Source: Balneola sp.
GTDB taxonomy: Bacteria > Bacteroidota > Rhodothermia > Balneolales > Balneolaceae
Reading direction: 5' to 3'
Assembly: GCA_017643645.1 (NCBI GenBank)
Contig: JAEPNB010000008.1
Coordinates: 1 to 64,000 of the forward strand
DNA length: 64,000 bases
The notes beneath the pieces are model-generated. The model did no database searches, was not told where the DNA came from, and saw only the letters and a program-made list of their open reading frames with translations. A program made the translations under genes and the position numbers. Shown here one piece after another: positions 1-8,974 of this stretch (positions are counted from its first letter, which is position 1; every line of letters begins with the position of its first letter).

Positions 1-21
1 AGTAGCAAAAGATCAAGCCGA

Positions 22-164
22 AGTATTTAAGACGGGTTCACTGATCCTGCGCTGAATAATCCTAAAGGTCTTCGTTCATCCTGAGAAAATTAATTTACTC
101 CTCATCTTAAAGGATTATTCCTGCTTCGCAGACGCATCATGTTCTCTATTCCGTCTTAAATACT
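22..164. repeat. Nested inverted repeat
   Basis: A 14-base arm at 22-35 (AGTATTTAAGACGG) is exactly complementary to 151-164, and inside it a 10-base arm at 54-63 (GAATAATCCT) is exactly complementary to 111-120. The whole block could fold into one long interrupted hairpin. No reading frame of note crosses it. Its architecture resembles the nested inverted repeat at 28127-28285. Function unknown. Confidence 0.7.
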
Positions 165-345
165 AAGGGCGAGTTTTTCTAGTATTATTACAACTAAACT
201 GTTATCGAATTACCTAACATCTACAGGTATGACAGCCGTAGTTTTGTCAACGAATTATCTAACAACTGCAATTCCGCAGCGAAGGCCGGAATCTGGAATT
301 TAATTTTAGCCAAAGAATTTTTGCAGATTCTTTAGTTTTTCTAAA
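165..345. other. Non-coding stretch before the era stop
   Basis: No supportable gene is visible. Two loosely similar direct segments (around 200-225 and 246-268, both containing CGAATTA followed by CTAACA) are the only structure seen. Confidence 0.5.
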
Positions 346-1233
346 TCAATACCCGAAATTCCGGACCATATTCTCATTCTCTCTCCATTTATCGCGGACT
401 TTTACGTGGAGATCAAGGAACACTTTTCTTCCTACAAATTCTTCGATGGATTCCCGTGCAGCGGTACCGAGTTGTTTAATTGCACGTCCGCCTTTTCCGA
501 TGATCATTCCTTTTTGAGAGTTTCTGTTTACGATCACTTCTGCGTTGATGTAATCCAGATCTTCTCTCTCTTCATAAATAATTACATCTACAGTAGCGGA
601 ATAAGGAAGTTCTTCATGATACTGAAGAAAAACCTGTTCGCGGATCAATTCGGCAGCAAAAAACCGAACAGGATGTTCACTTAATTCGTCTTTTGGATAG
701 AATGGTGGTCCGGGCAAAAGAAGTTTGGAAATACTTTCCATCAAGCCGGGAACACCTTCGCCATTTAGCGCAGAGATATAAACAGTGGCATTAAAATCGA
801 AATAGTCATTCAGATCTTTAGCCAGTTTTTCTACCTGCTCTTGGTTAGATTCGTCGATTTTATTAATTACCAGAACCACCGGTTTTTTCATCTGTTTCAA
901 AGAATCGAAAGCATAAGAAGGCATGTTATTTTCCTTTGCTTCAACAATGAAAAGGATCACGTCGGCTTCTTTCTCAGCCTTTTCTACAAACCTCATCATC
1001 GCTTTTTGAAGTTCATATTTTGGATGGATGATCCCCGGTGTATCCAGAAAGATGATCTGTGAATTTTCTTCAGAATGAATCCCGATAATTTGATGTCGCG
1101 TGGTTTGAGCCTTATGAGTAGTTATAGAAAGTTTGGTTCCCAAAATCTGGTTCATTAACGTCGACTTCCCTGCATTGGGCTTTCCAACTATCGCTACATA
1201 TCCTGACTTGTGTGGGGTATTCGTATCACTCAT
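346..1233 (-). CDS. era: GTPase Era
   Basis: Era is the essential GTPase that binds the 3' end of 16S rRNA and acts in 30S subunit assembly. The 295-residue length is normal for the family. The G1 loop GKPNAGKST lies near residue 17, G3 is DTPGI, G4 is NKID and G5 is SAL. The C-terminal KH RNA-binding domain carries the GKGGRAIKQLG loop. The first ATG gives the expected short N-terminus. It is on the same strand as pdxJ downstream of it in the sequence, with a palindromic repeat between them, so joint transcription is possible but not shown. Identification is secure. Confidence 0.97.
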   Translation of the reverse strand: MSDTNTPHKSGYVAIVGKPNAGKSTLMNQILGTKLSITTHKAQTTRHQIIGIHSEENSQIIFLDTPGIIHPKYELQKAMMRFVEKAEKEADVILFIVEAKENNMPSYAFDSLKQMKKPVVLVINKIDESNQEQVEKLAKDLNDYFDFNATVYISALNGEGVPGLMESISKLLLPGPPFYPKDELSEHPVRFFAAELIREQVFLQYHEELPYSATVDVIIYEEREDLDYINAEVIVNRNSQKGMIIGKGGRAIKQLGTAARESIEEFVGRKVFLDLHVKVRDKWRENENMVRNFGY

Positions 1234-1253
1234 AGTGATCCTTTTCTTTGTTT

Positions 1254-1341
1254 CCTCTCCCGCGGAGAGGAAGACTCGTTGATTAAATTTCTACTTTTGT
1301 TAAAAAGCTTCCCCTCCGCCGGAGGGGATTGAGGGGAGGGT
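1254..1341. repeat. GC-rich palindromic intergenic repeat (family P)
   Basis: Two palindromes lie between era and pdxJ: CCTCTCCCGCGGAGAGG at 1254-1270, and a second at 1310-1327 (CCCCTCCGCCGGAGGGG core) followed by the tail ATTGAGGGGAGGGT. The same arrangement of a CCCCTC...GAGGGG palindrome plus a C-rich or G-rich tail recurs at about 21.35, 24.27, 24.59, 25.04, 44.3, 49.45 and 60.9 kb, in both orientations. All copies are intergenic except the one at 25.04 kb. Confidence 0.85.
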
Positions 1342-1357
1342 ATGTAACCGATAGCAC

Positions 1358-2077
1358 TCATCTCTCAATAATCCTCAAATAATTCTTAACTGTAGTTTCC
1401 AGACCATCAAAAACTGCATCGCTAATTAAAGCGTGTCCGATACTGACTTCATTGAGATGTGGTACAGTAGCAATGAATTTCGGAAGGTTCTTCTGGTTCA
1501 AACCGTGTCCTGCATTTACTTTTATACCAAGTTCATGCGCTTGTTCAGCTGCTTTCTTTAATCTCTCCAGCTCGTGGTCAGCCTCTCCTGAGGAAGGAGC
1601 GTTCGCATAATTTCCGGTATGTAATTCGATGGCATCTGTTCCCAATTCAAAAGCCAGGTTGATGTCCTCGGGGTTAGGGTCCAGAAATAGGCTTATTTCA
1701 ATATCAGTTTCCCGAATAGATGGAAAAACACGCTCTTTAAAATCATCAAAGACCACATTCATATTAAGTCCACCTTCGGTAGTAAGTTCTTCTCTTCCTT
1801 CAGGAACAAGGGTACAAAGATGAGGATTTGTTTCTTTTAGAATGGAAATCATTTCATCAGAAGCTGCCATTTCGAAATCCAATTTTCCAGTCACTGATTC
1901 TTTTAAAGCAATCACATCTTCATCTTTTATGTGTCTACGATCTCCACGTAAGTGAAAAACAATACCTGAAGCACCTGAAAGCTCACAAATTTTAGCTGCT
2001 TCAACAGGACTTGGATAACCTTCTCCTCTTGCGTTTCTTAGAGTTGCAACATGATCTATATTAACCAGTAAATACAT
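1358..2077 (-). CDS. pdxJ: Pyridoxine 5'-phosphate synthase PdxJ
   Basis: PdxJ condenses 1-deoxyxylulose 5-phosphate with 3-amino-2-oxopropyl phosphate to give pyridoxine 5'-phosphate, the last ring-forming step of the DXP-dependent vitamin B6 pathway. The protein has 239 residues, as usual. It begins with the signature NIDHVATLRNARG and contains the FHLRGDRRHI motif (residues about 41-50) and the glycine-rich phosphate-binding end (NAGHGLN, then EVSIGHALI near residue 213). The TIM-barrel fold is family knowledge. The gene is divergent from the NlpC/P60 lipoprotein gene, with a short AT-rich space that probably holds both promoters. Confidence 0.97.
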   Translation of the reverse strand: MYLLVNIDHVATLRNARGEGYPSPVEAAKICELSGASGIVFHLRGDRRHIKDEDVIALKESVTGKLDFEMAASDEMISILKETNPHLCTLVPEGREELTTEGGLNMNVVFDDFKERVFPSIRETDIEISLFLDPNPEDINLAFELGTDAIELHTGNYANAPSSGEADHELERLKKAAEQAHELGIKVNAGHGLNQKNLPKFIATVPHLNEVSIGHALISDAVFDGLETTVKNYLRIIER

Positions 2078-2168
2078 TAAATTGCTTTAATTTAGGATAA
2101 ATTTTTAGTTCATTTGTACTAAATTAAGATAATGATTTAAAATCAGCTTTTTCATCTAAAGACACTAA

Positions 2169-2744
2169 ATGTCAATTAAGCATCTTTTATTGGTTGGGGT
2201 ATTGTTTGCGTCGTGTGGAGTTCTAAAACGGGGGACAATTCCATGGGAAGAAAGAGCTAATAAGGCTGAAATAGAAAGCAGTGATGTTGAACCAACTCTT
2301 TCAGAAGTTAAACCAGAAGTAGCCGTAACAATTTCGGCCTCTACACCGGCATCCCGTGCTCTTTCAAAGGACGAAAAAAAACTACGAAGTATACTGGATG
2401 AAGCTTTTAAAGATTGGAAAGGTGTTCCATATCTACTAGGGGGAAATGGATACGATGGGATTGATTGCTCAGCTTTTTTACAAATTGTATTCGCAGACTA
2501 CTTTGATATTAAACTTCCGAGAGTAACTGCCGATCAGATTAAAGTAGGTAAATCAGTAAAAAAAAATAATATAAAGATCGGGGACTTGGTCTTTTTCAGA
2601 ACAGGGAAAAAAACTATGCACGCAGGAATAATGATAAATGATCAACAGTTTATGCATGCATCTACAAGTTCAGGTGTAATGATATCAGCACTCCAGGAGA
2701 GATATTGGAGCGATGCTTATTTAACGACAAGGAGAGTGCTTTGA
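2169..2744 (+). CDS. NlpC/P60-family cell-wall peptidase, lipoprotein
   Basis: This is probably an outer-membrane-anchored murein peptidase that cuts stem peptides (gamma-D-Glu to diamino acid bonds). Residues 1-16 are a lipoprotein signal with the lipobox FASC. The NlpC/P60 domain occupies roughly residues 70-188. It has the catalytic Cys in DCSAF, the His in MHAGIM and a later His in MHAS. The 191-residue size fits small Spr/MepS-like enzymes. Its stop codon overlaps the probable TTG start of the histidine kinase gene, so the two are likely translationally coupled. A cell-wall enzyme coupled to a sensor kinase suggests, but does not prove, an envelope-related signal. Confidence 0.9.
   Translation: MSIKHLLLVGVLFASCGVLKRGTIPWEERANKAEIESSDVEPTLSEVKPEVAVTISASTPASRALSKDEKKLRSILDEAFKDWKGVPYLLGGNGYDGIDCSAFLQIVFADYFDIKLPRVTADQIKVGKSVKKNNIKIGDLVFFRTGKKTMHAGIMINDQQFMHASTSSGVMISALQERYWSDAYLTTRRVL
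2729..2743 (+). promoter_or_regulatory. Shine-Dalgarno site deciding the kinase start
   Basis: AAGGAG at 2729-2734 lies seven bases before TTG at 2741-2743. The TTG overlaps the TGA stop of the upstream gene (TTGA junction). An in-frame ATG at 2705 has no such site and would give a long overlap. I therefore favour the TTG as the start of the kinase. Confidence 0.65.
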
Positions 2745-5605
2745 GTTTTTTTGAGAGAATTTCCCCTAAACAGATATACTTAATTGCGGTATCTACACTA
2801 ATTGTGTTGATCGTTTCTAATCAACTGCTAATCCATAAAATTTTAGATGAGAAGCAAGACGATACTACTGTAATTAATTTGGCAGGAAGACAACGAATGT
2901 TGGGGCAAAAAATCGCTAAGACTGTTTATCTGGCCGAAAACGGAGTGATCGATTTGCAGGGTCTAAAAAGAGATGTAGAAAAGTGGGCATTAGTTCATGA
3001 AGGATTAACAAGTGGAAATCAAGAACTTGGTATTGAGGCTATCGAAATAGAAGAGATCAAGCAGCTTTTTTCTGAATTAGAGCCCCACCAAGTAGCTATA
3101 CAGGAATCGCTTGCCAACCTTTCTACACAACAAGATGTAATTAACGCAATTCCGATAATCCAAAAACATGAAGCATCTTTTCTTACAAAGATGGATGAAA
3201 TAGTGGATGTTTTTGAGTCAGTTTCTAACAACTCAGTTCGGAAGATAATTTGGTTTGAGGTCGGTCTGGGTTTGTTTTCAATTTTGATACTTGGACTAGG
3301 GTTCTCTTTGGTATTCAAAATATTTTCAAAGCAAATAGGAGTTAAAAATGAGGAATTAGAAAAGATTACTTCAGAATTGGTTCAAGCTGAAAATGTTTTA
3401 GAAATATCTGAGAAAATCGGTGGAGTAGTAAGTTGGGTTTTTGACTTCGAAAAAAATAGAGAACTATATGGTCAAAATTTATTGGATTTATATGGGTTTG
3501 ACTCCAAACCGGAAAGAATAACGCAGGCAATTCTAAAAATTGTGCATCCGGATGATCTTGAAAAAGTAAAGAGGGCTTTTTTTAAGGCTAATAAGAAAAG
3601 AAAACCTTGGAAAGTTGAATACAGAATAGAATCCCCGACAGGAGAAATAAAGTACATCCTTGCTATAGTTTCAGTAATAAAAACGAATCATGAAGGTAAA
3701 ATAATTAGGGTAATTGGTACAACTCAGGATGTAACTGAATCTAAGAAGAACGAAGCTGAACTAACGAATAGAAAACAAAAGCTGGAACTATCATTAAAAA
3801 CTCTGCAGGAAATTCAAGAAGTAGCAAAAATTGGTACGTGGGAAGTTGATCTGCAAACAATGTCTGCTTTTTGGTCAGATGAAGTCTATAGAATACATGA
3901 AGTAGAAACCGGAACGCCAATCAAAGTAGAGGAAGGAATTAACTTTTATAGAGAAGATTACAGAGATATTATTCAGGAGGCGATCAACGGTGCAATTGAA
4001 AATAAATCTTCATGGGACGAAGAGTGTATTCTTGTAACAAAAACCGGTAAGGAAATATGGGTAAGAGCTATAGGATATCCATTTTTTGAGAATGAAAATC
4101 TCGTCGGTCTAAGGGGTTTGTTCATGGATATTGACGATCGAAAAAGAGCAAGTCAGGAATTGAGTGAAGTCAATGAAAAATTAGAACTATCTGTAGAAGC
4201 AGGGCAACTAGCGATCTGGAGGTGGGATATGAAAACTAATGAGTTGGAATGGAATAATCAGGCTTACGAAGTTTTTGGTGTACCGAAAGATTTTGAGCCC
4301 ACTTTTGAGAAATTCAGCTCCATGATTCATCCTGATGATTTGAACTATGTGGTTGAAGCAACCCAAAAATCAATTGAAACCGGTGATAAGTTTGATATAC
4401 AATTCAGATTCAATAAAGGGAATGGGGATGAAATTATATTAAGTGGAAGGGGAGATATTGTACGGGATGAAAGTGGTAATCCTATACAAATGATCGGTAT
4501 AAATATGGATGTTACCGATCGAAATGAAATGGTTGAGAACCTTAAGCGACAAGAATCACAACTAAGAAGTTTTGTTGAACAGGCTCCTGCAGCGGTTGCG
4601 ATGTTTGATATGGACATGAAGTACATTACAGTGAGTAACAAATGGTACGAGCACAACAAGATTGAAGGACAAAGTATAATTGGAAAATTACATTATGATG
4701 TGCTTCCACAGGTTAAGAAAAGAAAAGATTGGTTGGGCATTCATAAACGGGTATTGGCAGGAGAGGAGTTGTCTAAAGGAAAAGATCAGTTTACAAGAAC
4801 CGACAACTCGGAAGTATGGATAAGCTGGAAGGCCATTCCTTGGCATAATGCTGAAGGAGGAATTGGTGGTATGATTCTATATGTTTCTGATATTACTAAA
4901 GAGGTTGAGTATACCGAAGAGCTTGAAAACGAAATAGAGGCAAGAACGCAACAAATTAGAAAGCAAGCTGAGAACCTGGAGCAGGTAAACAAGGAGCTGG
5001 AATCTTTCAGTTATTCAATTTCACATGATCTAAGAGCTCCGCTTCGCTCAATAAATGGGTTTTCTGATATTCTCATGGAAGATTATGCTGAGCAATTGGA
5101 TGATGAAGGAAAAAGATTGATGGGGATAGTTAAAGAAAGTGCAGTAACAATGGGGCAACTTATTGATGATATTCTGGAGTTTTCCAGATTAGGTAAGAAG
5201 AAAATTCAGAAGTCAGAGATAGATATGACTAAGCTTTTTGAGAGCGTTTGTGAAGCAGAAGCAGATTCATATTCAGACAAACAAGTAGATCTGAAAATTG
5301 ATGATCTGCCTAATGCTATGGGGGATGTTGCTTTAATAAAACAAGTTGTGGTAAACCTTGTATCAAACGCATTTAAGTATTCATCAAAAAAGGATACAAT
5401 AGTTATAAATATCGGGTTCGATCAAAGTGAAGAAAATGAGGCCGCTTATTTTATAAAAGACAATGGAACGGGATTTAAGATGGAATATCATGATAAGCTA
5501 TTTGGGGTGTTTAACAGGCTACATTCCAATAATGAATATGAAGGAACCGGTGTTGGGCTGGCAATTGTAAAGCGTATAATAAATAAGCACGAAGGAAGGA
5601 TTTAG
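2741..5605 (+). CDS. PilJ-sensor, multi-PAS membrane histidine kinase, cut short by an amber codon
   Basis: This is a transmembrane sensor histidine kinase. Residue numbers here are counted from the alternative ATG at 2705. A membrane helix at about 23-44 is followed by a periplasmic PilJ/NIT-like region beginning NLAGRQRMLGQKI (about 57-69). A second helix lies at about 181-207. Three or four PAS/PAC domains fill about 235-740, then a short coiled coil. The HisKA motif SISHDLRAPLRS places the phospho-accepting His near 774. The HATPase has an N box (VVNLVSNAFKY), G1 (DNGTGF) and G2 (GTGVGLAIVK). Translation stops at TAG 5603-5605 exactly where relatives read RIWAES. The frame stays open for 18 more codons (AESEEGKGSTFFFSMP...) to TAA at 5660. 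The protein thus lacks its last beta strand unless the stop is read through or is a sequencing error. The adjacent response regulator is the likely partner. Confidence 0.88.
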   Translation: MSFFERISPKQIYLIAVSTLIVLIVSNQLLIHKILDEKQDDTTVINLAGRQRMLGQKIAKTVYLAENGVIDLQGLKRDVEKWALVHEGLTSGNQELGIEAIEIEEIKQLFSELEPHQVAIQESLANLSTQQDVINAIPIIQKHEASFLTKMDEIVDVFESVSNNSVRKIIWFEVGLGLFSILILGLGFSLVFKIFSKQIGVKNEELEKITSELVQAENVLEISEKIGGVVSWVFDFEKNRELYGQNLLDLYGFDSKPERITQAILKIVHPDDLEKVKRAFFKANKKRKPWKVEYRIESPTGEIKYILAIVSVIKTNHEGKIIRVIGTTQDVTESKKNEAELTNRKQKLELSLKTLQEIQEVAKIGTWEVDLQTMSAFWSDEVYRIHEVETGTPIKVEEGINFYREDYRDIIQEAINGAIENKSSWDEECILVTKTGKEIWVRAIGYPFFENENLVGLRGLFMDIDDRKRASQELSEVNEKLELSVEAGQLAIWRWDMKTNELEWNNQAYEVFGVPKDFEPTFEKFSSMIHPDDLNYVVEATQKSIETGDKFDIQFRFNKGNGDEIILSGRGDIVRDESGNPIQMIGINMDVTDRNEMVENLKRQESQLRSFVEQAPAAVAMFDMDMKYITVSNKWYEHNKIEGQSIIGKLHYDVLPQVKKRKDWLGIHKRVLAGEELSKGKDQFTRTDNSEVWISWKAIPWHNAEGGIGGMILYVSDITKEVEYTEELENEIEARTQQIRKQAENLEQVNKELESFSYSISHDLRAPLRSINGFSDILMEDYAEQLDDEGKRLMGIVKESAVTMGQLIDDILEFSRLGKKKIQKSEIDMTKLFESVCEAEADSYSDKQVDLKIDDLPNAMGDVALIKQVVVNLVSNAFKYSSKKDTIVINIGFDQSEENEAAYFIKDNGTGFKMEYHDKLFGVFNRLHSNNEYEGTGVGLAIVKRIINKHEGRI

Positions 5606-5689
5606 GCAGAAAGTGAAGAAGGGAAAGGTTCCACATTTTTCTTTTCAATGCCAAATAGTTAACATAATATCAATCAAAAACAGAGAAGA

Positions 5690-6130
5690 ATGGATAAAAA
5701 TAAAACAGTAGAGATTTTATTGGTTGAGGATAATGATAATGATGCCGAAATGGCGCTGCGAGCCCTCAAAAAAAATAATATAAGCAACAAAGTAACACGC
5801 TTAAAAGATGGGGAACAGGCTCTTGAGTTTTTATTCGGAACCGGAGAATTTGAAGGCAGAAGTGTTCACAACCACCCAAAGGTAATTCTGCTCGACCTGA
5901 AAATGCCTAAAGTAGACGGACTGGAAGTTTTGAAAGCGGTCAGATCAAACAAAGATACTGAGAAGATACCCATTGTCATGCTTACCTCATCAAGAGAAGA
6001 GCGGGATGTTGTAGAAGGCTACAAACTTGGTGTAAACAGTTTTATTGTTAAACCTGTTGAGTTCAATTCATTTATGAAAGCCGTTAAAGATATTGGTATT
6101 TATTGGGTGATATTGAACGAGCTACCTTAA
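5690..6130 (+). CDS. Single-domain response regulator (Rcp1-like)
   Basis: This is a stand-alone receiver of 146 residues. It has the acidic pocket VEDND near residue 13, the phospho-accepting Asp69 in LLDLKMP, the Thr/Ser switch in MLTSS and the Lys in VKPVEF. The insertion between beta 2 and beta 3 (FLFGTGEFEGRSVHNHP) is typical of the Rcp1 type that pairs with bacteriophytochrome-like and PAS kinases. No output domain is present, so it would pass phosphate on or act by protein contact. It starts 84 bases after the kinase amber codon and 28 bases after the frame's next stop, consistent with one operon. Partner assignment is inferred from position. Confidence 0.93.
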   Translation: MDKNKTVEILLVEDNDNDAEMALRALKKNNISNKVTRLKDGEQALEFLFGTGEFEGRSVHNHPKVILLDLKMPKVDGLEVLKAVRSNKDTEKIPIVMLTSSREERDVVEGYKLGVNSFIVKPVEFNSFMKAVKDIGIYWVILNELP

Positions 6131-6170
6131 TAGCTAGCAAGCTTTAAAAAAGTAAGATTAAAACCGGATA

Positions 6171-7769
6171 ATGGAGAAAAAGATACTCATCATAGAAGAT
6201 TCTCAATTTGACTATGAGCTTATGCTCAGAGAATTGAATATGATGGAACAGGATTTCCTGGTAAAGCTGGCAACTACAAAACCTGAGTTTGATGAACTGT
6301 TAATTAAATGGGAGCCTGATCTTATTATCTCTGATTATGATCTTAAAACTTTTTCAGGAACAGAAAATCTGATCCATGCAAAAAAAGTAATTCCGGGAAT
6401 ACCTGTGGTCATTTTATCAGGGGATATTACCCGAGAGCAGGAAATAGATTTACTTGAAAACCGGGCCAATGACGTATTAACAAAAGACAATCTCAAACGC
6501 CTCCCATTTGCAATAAAGCGTATCCTGAATGAACAAAAGGATAAAAAGAAACTAACAGATACTCTTGCTGAACTTGAAGAAAACCTGAAATTTCAGGAAA
6601 CTTTAGCTGAAATTTCTGTAAAACTGAACTCACTGGGTTCTTTTGAGAAAAAAATAAATCAGGTAATTAAGAAACTGGGAGAAACAGTCAATGTTTCGAG
6701 GGTATATATTTTTGAGGATTTTAATTCCGGAAAAAATACCAGAAATACTTTTGAATGGTGTGCTGACGGTGTAGTTCCTGAAATTGAGAACCTTCAAAAT
6801 TTGGATTATAAGAGTGATATGCCCTCTATTAAACCCTTGCTGGTAAATGAAGGCTTAATGATTGCTGAAGATATTCATGATTTACCGGCTGATATGGTGG
6901 CCGTTCTGGAGCCTCAGAATATTAAATCACTGATTGTATACCCAATAAGTGTGGGGGAAGTCTTTTATGGGTTTATTGGATTTGATGAGGTCAGAAAGAA
7001 AAGAGCATGGACAAAATCTGAAGACAAGCTCATAAAATCGATTTCCGGATTGATCAGTAATGCCTTTAGTGAGTATAAGTCTGAACAGCGACTTAAAAAA
7101 TCCAACAAAAAACTGAATAGATTATTAGATGAAAAGGAGTTGCTTGTTGGAGAAGTGCACCACCGTGTGAAAAATAATTTGGCTTTAATATCCGGGTTTT
7201 TGCAACTAGATCAGATGGATTTAGGGATAAAGGATAGAGATGAAATTATCTCGGCGAATATTCTTCGGATAAAGTCTATTGCGATCATTCATGAATTGGT
7301 GTATGAACTGGGAAATTTTAGTGATATTTCAGTATCTGAAACAGTAAAAAAGGTTCTTAATGTTAGTTTTATTCAGGAAAGAATTCAGGATGTTAAGATC
7401 AGTATTACTACAAGTAATAAAGGGATTAAGTTTAATATCAATCAGGCGGTACCGTTGTCACTTTTACTTAGTGAGATGATCTTCGAGATATTTCGTTTTA
7501 AAGGAGATCAAAAGTATAAACCATCTGAAGAATTACGCGTCAATATTTTTCAGGATGATGTTATTATACGTATCAATGTGATGGATAAAGAACTTGCCCG
7601 TGTTGCGAATCTGCTTTTAAATGAGAATGATCAAAATTTTTCAGAGATTTTTAAAGTACTCGCAAAGCAACTGGGTGCATCTATTCAAATCAGCCGGAAT
7701 AAAGAATCTATTGGAATAGGATTCGAATACAGAGATGTAAAAGGATCGAGCAGTGCACTGACCAAGTAA
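6171..7769 (+). CDS. REC-GAF-HisKA_2 protein with degenerate ATPase domain
   Basis: The protein has 532 residues. Residues 1-125 are a receiver with Asp55 in ISDYDL and Lys in TKDN. A helix follows, then a GAF domain at about 150-290. Next is the HisKA_2 dimerisation motif VHHRVKNNLALISGFLQ, with the phospho-accepting His at about 331. The C-terminal part should be a HATPase, but the N box reads PLSLLLSEMIFEIFRF in place of the usual NELxTNAxKHAF. No DxGxG G1 motif and no G2 motif can be seen. It is therefore probably unable to bind ATP in the normal way, and may work as a phosphotransfer or dimerisation scaffold. It lies 40 bases after the single-domain regulator, so probably in the same operon. 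Confidence 0.85.
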   Translation: MEKKILIIEDSQFDYELMLRELNMMEQDFLVKLATTKPEFDELLIKWEPDLIISDYDLKTFSGTENLIHAKKVIPGIPVVILSGDITREQEIDLLENRANDVLTKDNLKRLPFAIKRILNEQKDKKKLTDTLAELEENLKFQETLAEISVKLNSLGSFEKKINQVIKKLGETVNVSRVYIFEDFNSGKNTRNTFEWCADGVVPEIENLQNLDYKSDMPSIKPLLVNEGLMIAEDIHDLPADMVAVLEPQNIKSLIVYPISVGEVFYGFIGFDEVRKKRAWTKSEDKLIKSISGLISNAFSEYKSEQRLKKSNKKLNRLLDEKELLVGEVHHRVKNNLALISGFLQLDQMDLGIKDRDEIISANILRIKSIAIIHELVYELGNFSDISVSETVKKVLNVSFIQERIQDVKISITTSNKGIKFNINQAVPLSLLLSEMIFEIFRFKGDQKYKPSEELRVNIFQDDVIIRINVMDKELARVANLLLNENDQNFSEIFKVLAKQLGASIQISRNKESIGIGFEYRDVKGSSSALTK

Positions 7770-7783
7770 ATATTGGTTCTGGT

Positions 7784-8974
7784 TTACGCACTTCTTTGTT
7801 CAAATAAGTACCTCATCATATGCTCATATTCATCGCTGAGCTCAATTTTTCTTCTGGCCATCATCGCTTTCATCACTTCAAGAGCTTTATCAAATCTGAA
7901 TTCCGGGTTTTTAACTCCATCAAGCCATGTAAAAGACGGAATATATTTAGGCGGGAAATCAGAGGTAAAGATATTGGACGAAACTCCGCATGTAGTCCCT
8001 GTTGATAACATTGAATTGATAGAGGTTTTGGAATGGTCACCCATCACTGTTCCAAAAAACTGAAAGCCTACCCGGTAGAATTCTTTTGTTTCCCAATCCT
8101 GGATACGAACAAAATCATAGTTGTTTTTCAGGTTGGATGTATTTGAATCAGCACCCAAATTACACCACTGTCCGAAAATGGAATTCCCAACAAACCCATC
8201 ATGGGCTTTATTGGAATACGAGTGAAAAATTGTTGAAGAAACTTCACCACCAACTTTGCTGTATGGACCTATTGTGGAAGAATCATATATACGAGCTCTC
8301 ATTTTTATAGTCGCATTATTACAAACTGCGACCGGTCCTTTCAAAATAGCTCCTGCTTCAATTACAGCATTTGGTCCGATAAAAACCGGACCTTTATCTG
8401 CCATCAAGATTACTCCCGGTTCCACAGTTGCATCTTTTGCAATAAATATATTATCTGGTTTAACCAATACGGTGCCATGAGCAATCTCTGATCTTTCAAT
8501 TGATGGAATATCCAGAAGCTTGATATCTTCCATTATTTGTTTTCCATTCATCTCCAGTAATTCCCAAAGATATTCTACAAATACAGGCTTAAAGTCCAGT
8601 TCAATCCTGTTTGCGGAATCCAATATCGAATAAGTTAATTCAGTATGTGGTTTATCAGAAAAAAAACAAACCGGTTCGTCATTGTAGTAAAATGCTTCAT
8701 TGATTTGAGTTTTAGCCAGTATATCCAATAATTTTTGAGAGGGAAGAAACCTGGAATTTATGTATAAACAAGCTTTGTCTTTATCTGGGTTTGGGGAAGG
8801 AAATAGTTTTTTAAGATACGACTGAGCTTCCCATGCTATTAAATCAGGATTTAGCGAGTGCTTCCATTTTTCAGAGATGGTCAAAACACCAACCCTCAGA
8901 TCCCAAAGAGGTCTTGTTAAAGTTAGCGGTTTAAACCTACGGGCAATGGTATCTTCAAAAAAAATTATCTGCAT
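7784..8974 (-). CDS. GlmU-like bifunctional sugar-phosphate acetyltransferase/nucleotidyltransferase (alternative bacterial GlmU type)
   Basis: It likely makes UDP-N-acetylglucosamine from glucosamine 1-phosphate (acetylation, then uridylylation) for cell-wall and lipid A synthesis. The N-terminal region (about 1-150) starts FFEDTIARRFKPLTLTRPLWDLR, the pattern of the NTP_transf_4 type rather than classical GlmU. The C-terminal half (about 165-330) is a left-handed beta-helix built of hexapeptide repeats (for example GPNAVIEAGAILKGPVAV). The total of 396 residues fits the 'alt GlmU' family known in Bacteroidota. The divergent neighbour is glmS, the enzyme two steps earlier in the same pathway, which supports the role. 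Actual uridylyltransferase activity is inferred. Confidence 0.85.
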   Translation of the reverse strand: MQIIFFEDTIARRFKPLTLTRPLWDLRVGVLTISEKWKHSLNPDLIAWEAQSYLKKLFPSPNPDKDKACLYINSRFLPSQKLLDILAKTQINEAFYYNDEPVCFFSDKPHTELTYSILDSANRIELDFKPVFVEYLWELLEMNGKQIMEDIKLLDIPSIERSEIAHGTVLVKPDNIFIAKDATVEPGVILMADKGPVFIGPNAVIEAGAILKGPVAVCNNATIKMRARIYDSSTIGPYSKVGGEVSSTIFHSYSNKAHDGFVGNSIFGQWCNLGADSNTSNLKNNYDFVRIQDWETKEFYRVGFQFFGTVMGDHSKTSINSMLSTGTTCGVSSNIFTSDFPPKYIPSFTWLDGVKNPEFRFDKALEVMKAMMARRKIELSDEYEHMMRYLFEQRSA

